Assembly (NCBI GenBank): GCA_025449115.1
Contig: JAHLKC010000012.1
Span: 248,001-312,000, forward strand
Reading direction: 5' to 3'
Length of the DNA stretch: 64,000 bases
DNA from: Chytridium lagenaria
Lineage: Eukaryota > Chytridiomycota > Chytridiomycetes > Chytridiales > Chytridiaceae
Shown here: positions 45,638-54,252 of the stretch, piece after piece
Layout of the letters: the number at the start of each line of letters is the position of its first letter
Numbering within the stretch: position 1 is the stretch's first letter
Made by a program: the position numbers and the translations under genes
The notes under the pieces: generated by a model
Told to the model about the DNA's origin: nothing
The model's input: the letters and a program-made list of their open reading frames with translations, nothing else
Database searches by the model: none

Positions 45638-47267
45638 ATGAAACTGATTGATCCGTCGTAGAGAATGACTTCGGACACAAGTACCATTGCGATGCCTGTG
45701 AAAAGGATATAACGAACCTTGTCCGAGTCACCTGTGCAGAATGCAGGGAAGGCGACTCTGAACTGGACTTCTGCGTCGACTGTTTCTCAAGTGGCAAAGA
45801 AGTTAAAAATCATAAACGTACACACGGATACATGGTCAAGGTATAGTCCTTTTTTTACTTCCACATACTGACATTTAAAAGGAATGCTTAGACTTTCCAC
45901 TCTTTACACCAGACTGGACAGCCCAAGAAGAACTAGCGTTAGTAGATTGTTTGAAAACATTTGGAATTGGGAATTGGGAGCAGATTGCGGATCACATTGG
46001 GACAAAAGATAAATATGAGGTTGGGAAACATTATCAGGAGGTGTATGTGGACTCGGGGAGCTGGCCATTACCCGTAAGCTTTTTACATACAGTTTCACGC
46101 TGATAATTGTTGTTAGAATATTCAAACCACGTTTGATAAAGCTACTTCACGAAGGACGGTGATGAGAGATCCGAACCCACCTGTCAGAAAACCGTTCAGG
46201 GTAAGGGCAACCTTACAGGGTTTGGGCTGAAAAATGTTTAGGCAGCCACAAGTGGACCTGCGAACCATGAAATCGCTGGCTTCATGCCTGGTCGTGAAGA
46301 ATTCGAAACGGAATTTGATAACGAAGCAGAAGGCTCGGTAAAGGATATGATTTTCGACGACAACGAACCTCCGGAAGAAGTCAGTAAGTATTTTACAACC
46401 GTTCCCGAACGTCACATAACGGTGTTAGTGTTAAAAACCACCATCCTCAACATCTATAACACTGCCTTGGATCGCCGTATTGAACGAAAGAAGTTTTTAA
46501 AGGACCGTGGTCTCACCCACGAGTTTCGCAAAATCATTAATAACGAGAAGAAGAGGTCAAAGGAGGACAAGGATCTTCTAAATCGGGTACGCGTGTTTGC
46601 GAGAATGCAAACGGCGAATGATTTTGATAAATTCTTGGAAGGAATTTATCGTAAGCTCTTTTAGAAAAAAGGTTGGAATTAATTTTGGTGCAGATGAGGA
46701 AAGACTTCGAGCAAGGATTGCACAGCTCCAGGAGTTTCGTCGAATGGGTATTACGAGTTATGATCAGGTTCCTCAATATGAACAGGATAAGCAGACAAGG
46801 GTACTAAGCCTATCCTTTTCTTTCCTTTTTCAAGGGCCCTTAATGACCGTTTTGCAGGCTAATGCGGCGATGCGAGAAAGATACCCCGGAAGAGCAAGAA
46901 ACGATGAAGTAAGAATTCTTTTGAAGGCTACCTTATTAATGCAATCCAAAAAGCCATCACCGCCTCGCAACCCTATATCCCGTCAACCTAGCGCCACAGC
47001 AGTTTCAACGAAACGCACCGCCGCACCCCTCGATATCTCATCATCTGAAGGCATTGAAATGCTTCTCCCCAATGAGCAACAACTTGCTCCAACCTTCGTA
47101 TTTTACCTAAATCGTACCTTATTATCAAGGAGACATTGTTGAGGGAATGCGCGGCAAGAGGAGGATTGAAGCGCAAGGAGGCGAGAGAGCTTATTAAGAT
47201 TGATGTGAACAAGACGAGTCAAATTTATGATTTGTTTGTGATGAACGGGTGGATAAAGTTGAAGTGA
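45638..47267 (+). CDS. ADA2: Transcriptional adaptor ADA2 (SAGA/ADA complex)
   Basis: Adaptor that activates the Gcn5 acetyltransferase. Domain order: ZZ zinc finger (YHCDACEKDITNLVRVTCAE ... CVDCFSSGKEVKNHKRTHGY, about 45680-45832), SANT domain (DWTAQEELALVDCLKTFGIG ... HIGTKDKYEVGKHYQEVY, about 45913-46050), the central ADA2 region (FMPGREEFETEFDNEAEG; YNTALDRRIERKKFLKDRGL; FRRMGITSYDQV), and a C-terminal SWIRM domain (ETLLRECAARGGLKRKEARE, about 47133-47192) ending MNGWIKLK at TGA 47267. The likely start is the ATG at 45638 with a one-base indel near 45653, giving MKLIDP then VVENDFGHKYHCD. Short introns occur near 45841, 46075, 46200, 46650, 46800 and 47095. Confidence 0.92.
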
Positions 47268-47365
47268 GCGTTGTGCTTGTTGAAATCATCAAAGAGCTTC
47301 TTGATGCTTTCATCAGGTGTGTTTTGTATATATGGGTTTCGTGTTTTGCAAATACTAAATAATAA

Positions 47366-47887
47366 ATGTCTGAAGTGTCCGCAATCGTTGATGCACCCCT
47401 CCAGAAAATGAGGTTCTTGACCATGTATATTGTGCTGCGGCGGGATTTGATCAAGGTTGAAATTTGAGAGAGAGGTTTTTAACACGATCAAGGATCTTGG
47501 ATGGCCAACAGGGAGTATGGTGGGCCAAGGGGCTCACGCAACATCAGCGGTCTTATGGAGCAACAAAGAGCATCCAAGAGGTAAGTCCCTAATCTTTGAT
47601 GCGATCTTTGACATCCTGAATCTCAAAGTGTTGGAATACATGGAGTCTCTTCAAACCATGCACAAAGTTGTGTTTGAGGTGAGGTCATTATTATTTGCGC
47701 CTTTCAACCTTCTCAGACCAAAGACGAAAAAGGCCTGGAAAAGATTGCAGCATCCCTCCAAGAAGCCGGCATAATCCATCATAAATGGGTAGAACAACCC
47801 GAAAACATTCCCACGTGCATTGCAACAGGCCCTTACTACCGTGACGAAGTCCAACAGTATTTCAAGAAATGCCAACTCTTTAAATAA
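47366..47887 (+). CDS. PTRHD1: PTRHD1-like putative peptidyl-tRNA hydrolase
   Basis: Small protein of the PTH2-related PTRHD1 family. The ATG at 47366 gives MSEVSAIVDAPLQK, then MYIVLRRDLIK, spliced over a 37-nt intron to DLGWPTGSMVGQGAHATSAV. Two more short introns (about 47582-47629 and 47680-47717) join EHPR to VLEYMESLQTMHKVVFE and then to TKDEKGLEKIAASL. The end IIHHKWVEQPENIPTCIATG and QYFKKCQLFK match the family end closely. The TAA ends at 47887, 7 bp from the stop of the convergent gene. All exons are in frame, so this gene is free of visible frameshifts. Hydrolase activity is inferred from the family only. Confidence 0.9.
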
Positions 47888-47894
47888 ATATATA

Positions 47895-49820
47895 TTAATC
47901 CAATTCCCACATCGACACCCGCTTTCGACTGGACCTAATTTTAATCACGCTTTTCCGTTTCTTGCGATCGGTTCCTGGTGTACTTCCTTGGGGACTTGCG
48001 ATTAGAGTTGGTGCCGGAGGGTCCAGGGAGTCCCAGTCTATGTCTTTGAAAGATTCTAGTGATGTTCGATGCCGAGGAGTTTCGGAGTTGGGTCTGCTAT
48101 GGCGAGAGGGTGACCAGGGACATTTGCGCGGGGTTAGACTGTATGAGGATGTGATGGCTTGGGAAGGCGACGTAGGTTGTGGCTGGGATGTGGGCAATAC
48201 TTTAGGGACGTCCAATAGGAATGGGTTATCATCATCTACGGAAGGTGAAGACACCTGAGACCCTTTTAGTCAACGCGGTAAAAAAAATATGTTTACGTTT
48301 GAAATGACTGATGATTCCTGGGACGTTCTTCTCTTATCGTGAAACACGCTAGGTCCTCTAAGCCGAACAGTGAGGGCTAAGCTCTTTTTCAATTTCTCCT
48401 TCTCCGATTCCATCTTATTTAAGACAGGTTTTGTTATTCTTTCCCTCCGTTTTGCAGAAGGGCTTTTAAGACTGCTTCCCGATCGCGATTTCTTTGTCCT
48501 GTCTAAGCCTTCCTCGACCCGAGATTCAAACAAAGAAGATGCCTTGCGATGTTGAAGAGAGCTTGCCGATGACGATGATTTTCTTTCGGGGATCGTGCTC
48601 GTAGACGACGATTTCCTTAGCGGTACAGCCCCAGTAAACGAGGTTGTTGTAACAACGCGACGAGCCAAAGCTTTAAAACTCGTAGTTTTTGCTACATTTC
48701 GTTTCGTCAGTTTCGTTTCAGTTTTGCTCTTCGAGGAGCCTCCAAGCCTCTTCCCACCCATTCCGATTCCCTTTGAAAGCGTGTCTGTAAATGGCTTTTT
48801 GCTAAAAGATGTATCTGGTGATGATGGTTCAGAGTCTTCGTCGACTCCTAAGGCGTTGTTGATGACAGACCAGGCTTCAGAAGGGATTGTGGAATGGCTG
48901 AAAGATAGTGAGAACAACGTCCTGTGAACTTCTTCCTACTATGTTGATCTTAGAAGGTTGATGAATTGAGTTAAAGCGAGTATTTTAAATGAAGAAGAAT
49001 TTGCAGGCAAATGGGGTATTAAATCTTGTATGCATAGGTATTCCATAAAACCTTGCAAAGTTGATAACAGAGTGTCGCTTTCCGCGTCCATTTTCAAGAT
49101 TGACGGTCCAACAAGAACTTCCATAAGATCAGGTATTCGGCCATTTTCTCTTGAATACGCATTAAGGTCACCTTCTCTCTCCATAGAGATAATCTCCATC
49201 AAGATCACAATTTGAAGATGGGCTCTACATAAAATCAGAGAAGACTTGATCAAACTCTCTTACTCAAGTGTTTTAAGGCCTCTCAGATTTTGATTTCTGA
49301 TGTTCTTTGAAGCTGGTTCACCTCTCGCATCCATCATAATTCGGTTTAATTCCATTTGGTATTCGAATCCATCATCTGCAGCAATGGCTACGTCTACACT
49401 TTGTGTCGCCAAAACACGATCAGCGATGGTGGCATGCTTAGTCTCAAAACCCTTTTGACTAATCAACAAGCCTTGATATGATAACGCCTAAGACAGTAAG
49501 CATTGTTAGTCTACCAATACCTTACCAAGGACTTCGATATTCGCGTTTGCCATTGAAGTTTTGGGATGGTTGCTTTTGAGAGAATGTCTGTAAAGAGTGG
49601 CAATAGCTGCTGCCGTAGATCTCGGATACCCCTGGAGAGGAAAGCTTCTACTCCCTTATGGCAACGACGATGTGGGTCAGTCCACGGTGACAGTCCCCCA
49701 GATGACGGCCACACTCACCGTGTTGAGGAGAGCATTGTTGTAGGAAAGCCGCAGAAGGTCTTGGACAGATTGATTTGAGAAATCGGACATTCCAAAAACT
49801 TGTGCAGATGTGTGCGACAT
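47895..49820 (-). CDS. Possible Sld3/Treslin-like replication initiation factor
   Basis: The ATG at 49820 opens MSHTSAQVFGMSDFSNQS, spliced near 49719 to GVEAFLSRGIRDLRQQLLPL. Further exons give a helical region and, at about 49180-49250, the segment LCRAHLQIVILMEIISMERE, which resembles the xxLQLQIxLLLExLxL helix of fungal Sld3 and animal Treslin; DLMEVLVGPSILKMDAESDT follows. The C-terminal half (48254-48917 and 47895-48254) is basic and Ser-rich with many potential CDK/DDK-type sites, which also fits Sld3. The evidence is a single weak motif plus overall shape, so treat the name as a hypothesis. Retroelement 2 lies 10 bp upstream of the start codon. Confidence 0.35.
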
Positions 49821-49829
49821 GACAATTTT

Positions 49830-49869
49830 TGCCTATACACTACGGTTCAGTAGTGGAGAAAACACCTCA
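49830..49869 (-). repeat. Element 2 repeat B2 (40 bp), 3' end of element
   Basis: Identical by eye to B1 at 50165-50204. It contains a small hairpin: CACTAC, loop GGTTCA, GTAGTG. Confidence 0.9.
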
Positions 49870-49874
49870 ACCAC

Positions 49875-49898
49875 GCCCTGAGTCACCCGACTCAGGGC
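49875..49898 (-). repeat. Perfect 10-bp hairpin next to B2
   Basis: GCCCTGAGTC (49875-49884), loop ACCC, GACTCAGGGC (49889-49898). It is strong and GC-rich, and could be a terminator, a recombinase-binding arm or an RNA 3' structure of the element. Confidence 0.6.
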
Positions 49899-49918
49899 AC
49901 GGCGAGGATGTAATCTTG

Positions 49919-50002
49919 CCACCCGCGCCAGGAGGAATCGAACCTCCTGGGAACCAATCGATATGGGGCTAGAAGAAAAACGTGAGATTGGTTAGCGGGT
50001 GG
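49919..50002 (-). ncRNA. Element 2 tRNA-like three-way junction with T-loop and Pol III B box
   Basis: On the minus strand three perfect 8-bp stems form a cloverleaf without a D-arm: closing stem CCACCCGC / GCGGGTGG (50002-49995 with 49926-49919), second arm AACCAATC / GATTGGTT (49993-49986 with 49959-49952, loop 26 nt), and a T-arm CCAGGAGG, loop TTCGATT, CCTCCTGG (49950-49928). Single bases link the stems. GGTTCGATTCC (49944-49934) is a perfect B-box match. It lies between A2 and B2. It is not a normal tRNA because there is no D-arm or standard anticodon loop. Confidence 0.6.
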
Positions 50003-50017
50003 GCGGAGGTGGGAGGG

Positions 50018-50164
50018 CGACAAACGCTGCTGTGCGTATTGTCGAAAAGAGGAAGAAAATGTGATACTGTCCCATAAACTGCTCGTCTACAATAAAAACC
50101 TATCCAAAAAATTCTCCGAGAATTTTGTGTGACGTGGTTTTTATTTCTGTGTCACGGCAGTTTA
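50018..50164 (-). repeat. Element 2 split direct repeat A2 (147 bp)
   Basis: Matches A1 (56592-56738) by eye over 147 bp. It holds a palindrome AAAATTCTC-C-GAGAATTTT. Confidence 0.92.
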
Positions 50165-50204
50165 TGCCTATACACTACGGTTCAGTAGTGGAGAAAACAC
50201 CTCA
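50165..50204 (-). repeat. Element 2 split direct repeat B1 (40 bp)
   Basis: Directly abuts A2; same sequence as B2 (49830-49869). Confidence 0.9.
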
Positions 50205-50343
50205 GCCGTGCCCCGGAGTCGACGACGCCTCCAAAACTGAAAACCCGAGGCGACGGAAGGCACGGTGAACATTGAGGAAAAAAGGGAAAAAATCCGAAAA
50301 GAGAAGACGAGCAACATGAAATAACATAAGACATGCCAGACGG

Positions 50344-51909
50344 CTACAACAAGTGTGAAGACCACGTGGCAATACCACGCGCTGTGCAGAATGCAAACTC
50401 GGCATAATCTCTCAACCAAGAAGATAAGACTGATAGAGATGACGTGTTAGGGGGAAGGTGGGCAATTGCTGAGGAAAGAAGAGAATACCGGGCCGCGGTA
50501 TCAGCTGAAGCCCAACCCCCCTTCTGCATCGTAGCCGTGATGGCTTCAGCAGAGAGGCGTGTGGTGATGGCCGCGGCAACGCGGGTTCCAGCGAGAGAGC
50601 TGAACGGGACGCCCGCCGAGGAGAAGATTGGGCGTAGCCGTGAATTGGCCGAAGAGACCGATAGGTTCCGTTTGGTACAAATCGATTTGTTGGAGATAGC
50701 CGGGAAGAAATATGGAGAACCCGAGAGTGGGTGACCCAGGAAAGAGGACTCACGAGCGTAAAGAAGGAGTGCCAAAACTGGGCATGCCGCTGGCGAGGTG
50801 GAGCATAAGACCGGCACCCTATGAACCAAACCCATAGCGGATCGTGTCTTATGTTCACTAAAGATGAGCATGACGCCGGCATGAGAAGGGAGAGACCAGA
50901 CCCCCGCCGGTGGAAGGCGGACGAGATCACCCGCCCGGCGGCCGGAGGCTGCAGCGGTGAGTAAAAGTGCCCGTAGTTGGAGGAGGGCTAAACGACGGAA
51001 AGGTGATTCTGGATCACGTTGACGGGCGAAGGTGTTGGCGTCCTGTAAAAGGAGGTCTGCCACAACCTGAGTGGTGTTGGAAAAGACTGGGGTCGCTTGG
51101 ACGGGCATAACAAAGGCCTGCGCAGCTTCCCAGGAGATGATGTCTAAAAAATCATCCACCACTGGGGAGTCCGTGGGGTTCCGCGATGACGAGCTGTCTG
51201 AAGACCAAGGGTCCACGAAACCGGAGGCGTGGAAGGCCGTCTTGAGGCGGCTGCGGGCTGTTCGTAGGGCCTCCGGGGCTGCACGGACTGGACATATCGT
51301 GGGGTCGTATGGAACGCGAGCGTGAGGACACGTCTCCGGTGAAGAGCAAGTAGATGGTGTGCATGTGGAAATTGAGCGAGAGCGAGATGAAGCTGAGCCG
51401 GCGTGGGGGCAACCGCGCTGGTGATATTGGGTAGAAGCCTCGTGGTCCTTGTCGATCAAGTAACGAATGACGTGGGAGGGAGTAGCTGAATACCACGGGA
51501 TAGGATGGCGACAACGTGAAAGGAACGTGTTAAACCGGCGTAACTCAGCCTCCCTGTCCCGAAATTTAGGTAAAGAAGAACGGAACGCGGTCAAAGCTGT
51601 AAGTCGAGAAGTGATATAATCTTCATTGACAGGCTTGAATAAGGGAACAACGGTCAGAGAAAAGGTGGAGACAAAATAGGCTACACTAAGGAAAAAGGAA
51701 GAGTGTGAAAATGTACTAAGAAGAAGGAGAGGAGAAATCACACAAGAATGCCTTAAGAGTACAAGATAGAGCAATTGGTTGAATAGATTTTGACGCAGTA
51801 TTATAACCAGAGATAACGTCACTGTCCCCGCGGTGGCCCAACAACAAAGAGTCCTTAATATACGGGATAAGAGGAGGGAACCATGAGTCCCAGCGAAGGG
51901 GAAGAACAA
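50344..51909 (-). CDS. Element 2 tyrosine recombinase
   Basis: An uninterrupted frame of 521 codons; the real start is probably inside it, near residue 85-95, after an intron. The catalytic region has SGRRAGDLVRLPP (first Arg), a Lys in KTRSAMGLVHR, LAGTRVAAAIT (the HxxR box with the His replaced by Ala), GGW and the Tyr in TAARYSLLS. The N-terminal part carries the Cys/His cluster shared with element 1: Cys at residues 167, 183, 188, 194 and 206 (51292-51423). The domain is clear. The missing His may reduce activity, although family members vary at this position. Confidence 0.88.
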   Translation of the reverse strand: MFFPFAGTHGSLLLSRILRTLCCWATAGTVTLSLVIILRQNLFNQLLYLVLLRHSCVISPLLLLSTFSHSSFFLSVAYFVSTFSLTVVPLFKPVNEDYITSRLTALTAFRSSLPKFRDREAELRRFNTFLSRCRHPIPWYSATPSHVIRYLIDKDHEASTQYHQRGCPHAGSASSRSRSISTCTPSTCSSPETCPHARVPYDPTICPVRAAPEALRTARSRLKTAFHASGFVDPWSSDSSSSRNPTDSPVVDDFLDIISWEAAQAFVMPVQATPVFSNTTQVVADLLLQDANTFARQRDPESPFRRLALLQLRALLLTAAASGRRAGDLVRLPPAGVWSLPSHAGVMLIFSEHKTRSAMGLVHRVPVLCSTSPAACPVLALLLYARESSFLGHPLSGSPYFFPAISNKSICTKRNLSVSSANSRLRPIFSSAGVPFSSLAGTRVAAAITTRLSAEAITATMQKGGWASADTAARYSLLSSAIAHLPPNTSSLSVLSSWLRDYAEFAFCTARGIATWSSHLL

Positions 51910-53980
51910 TAACTGCCACCACGCGTAGAGAACGCAAATGATTGAGAACCGAAGGAATCATCGGAAAAGGGGGGTAAAGGTATAAGACAGGGTCCGGAAA
52001 AAAGACAGGAGGAGACCAGGAGAGAAAATTGGTCGTAATGGCCTCGGGGTCGAAATATCGAGAGATGAAGTCGCGACAGCGCCGGTTATGGCGCGAAGCC
52101 ATGCCGTCAATATCAAACGGTCCCCACAAGTGAGAAAAGCGAGCGAAAGCCGCATCGGAAATGCGATAATCGCCGGAGCAATCTTCGCGGGAGATGGTGT
52201 CTGCCTCTGTGTTGAGCTTGCCGGGTATGTGGTGGAAACGAAGAATGACATTATGGAAACGGGCAAGACGCCAAATACGCTGAAGGATAGAATTCAAGAG
52301 AGGAGAGCGGGAAGAACCCTTGGAAAGCGCGAGAAAGAGGCCCATATTGTCCACGCCCGAATCCACCCAACAAGGAGGGGGTTTGGGCTGCCAGTGCCTC
52401 CTGGAGACCGAGGTTCTGAACTGACACGTCAATCCATCGGCGTTCTAATGAAGGAAGAAGGCGGGAAAGAGAATTGGCGCATGCCAGAGCCTCGCGGATA
52501 TTTATGGAGATACCGGCGGAAGGAAGGAAATCAGGACCGAAGTCATCCCCGACTCTAGTATCCGGGATACCGAGGGCTGAGTGAAGAATGCCACCCCAAC
52601 GAAAATCACTGGCGTCAGTGTGGATGCACGCGTGAGATGGTTGGAGCCAGAAGGAAGAGTATTCGCGAGGGTCTGGGAGGCCCACACGGAGCCATTCGTG
52701 GAACTCCATCTCCAACTCGGGTGATAAAGGAATGAAGTGGTGATGAGAGCGTCTGGCGAGAGCGATGGAGAGGTACATAGAGCGAGTAAAGGATAGACCC
52801 CCAGGGAGGATTAGAAGAAAAATGTGCGCATTTACCCGCAATGCGTTCCAACAAGGACAAAGGTATTTGGTTGGATGAGAGGGCCGAGTTGACCAAGACC
52901 AGAAACGACGAACGCTTAACCTCAGGAATGATAAAACGCGGAAACGAAATCGATGATGAAGCCCAGGTAGAGAGGGTTACTGACAGGGATTGGGCGTGAT
53001 TTTGACAAGGAGAGAATGAAGCCCGAAAGAACGAGGAGAAGACAGAAGATGGAAACGCTCTCGTGGGTACGAGTCGAATGAGAAAAGCGAATGCGACGGG
53101 ATCTGGGACCAATGATGAAGTCATCATGTATACTTGAGAAGGAATGGACCAGGAACGAGCGTAAAGTACAATGGCGTTGACTAGGGTTTGACAAACGAAA
53201 GGAGATGGGGACCATCCAAATACCAGGACTGTGGCCAGAAGGAAGTATTCGATACCGTCCTCCAAGATTGCGGCGGGTGCCGAAGTATTTGCGGGAGGAT
53301 GGGTGAAGAGGAATATTCATAAAGGCCGATTTCAAGTCGATAACTGACGCACATGTGGAATCCCACGAAGTAAGCGAGGTAATCCCTTCCAACGAGAAAT
53401 GTGGAGGGGCCATCCACAGATTGAGAAAGTACAGTCGTCGAATTTCCTTGGTTTTGAAGGCTCCAAACCCGTAGGAGAAACGATATAGGGAGTGTACGTC
53501 GAGGAATTTGTAGGACCGAGAACGATGCGGGTACCATTCGCAATCTCGTCCATGGTGGCCTTAGTAATAAAGGATAGCTCTGGAGATTTGAACTTGGGGT
53601 TGCAAAAAACCTTCTTTGGTGGAAAGAGAAGAATCGTAAAATCTGTTGCGGTGGAGACCCTTGAAAGGACGGAAGAAAGACTCGATCCTGACCCCATGTT
53701 CGACCCAGGATAGGATGGATGAAGCTATGTCTGGGGGAGAGGCGGCCGTGATGCGGCGCCAGAAGTCCAAGCGGGAAGAGTTTACGCATCCTGCGACGAA
53801 GGAGTCGGAAGAGGGGAAGGAAATGTCGGAGAGTGAAGGTATATGCGTGCCCTTGAGGGCGTCATCCAACAAGGCCTCCATCGCAGGGAAAGACGGGACT
53901 GGACGGGGGGTGCCGTCAAAGGAGCACCATGCCGAAGGGAAGGGAGGCATGGTAAAAGATACTGATGGAGTAAAAAACAA
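51716..53980 (-). CDS. Element 2 pol: reverse transcriptase and RNase H (frameshifted)
   Basis: The N-terminal linker begins MPPFPSAWCSFDGTPRPVPS (about 53950). RT motif A is VIDLKSAFMNIPLHP (about 53300-53345). Motif C is split by a frameshift: VYM in one frame and DDFIIGP in the next (about 53115-53140), which together imply a Y-x-D-D box. RNase H is seen in IHTDASDFRWGG (about 52590-52625), INIREALACANSLSR (about 52460-52505) and NTEADTISRED (about 52180-52215), followed by the DIRS-type extension GPFDIDGMASRHNRRCRDF. At least five frame changes occur. The strongest similarity to element 1 pol is in the linker, motif A and the RNase H end. Confidence 0.82.
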
Positions 53981-54252
53981 GAATTTTCACCCATAAACAA
54001 ATTATATTTCTGACACACAACTCGAGCGCCGGGATATCGACATGGTGGAATCCTTTCGGCTATATCAACGGAGAATAAAAGAAAAAGTATACGACAGGAA
54101 AGCCAAGGAGGCTGTAAAGATAAGACCGTATAACCGAAAAATACGGAACAAACGGATAAGAACATAGACTGGTAGGGTAAAAGAGGACGAGAAAGGGAGC
54201 CATAGAAAAGGGCAAGACAATGTAATGAGCTAAGTAAACCCAGAAATAGAGG

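Noticed and set aside
49919..50002. An ordinary tRNA gene
   Set aside because: The T-arm and closing stem fit, but there is no D-arm, the second arm has a 26-nt loop with no standard anticodon, and the segment is inside a mobile element.
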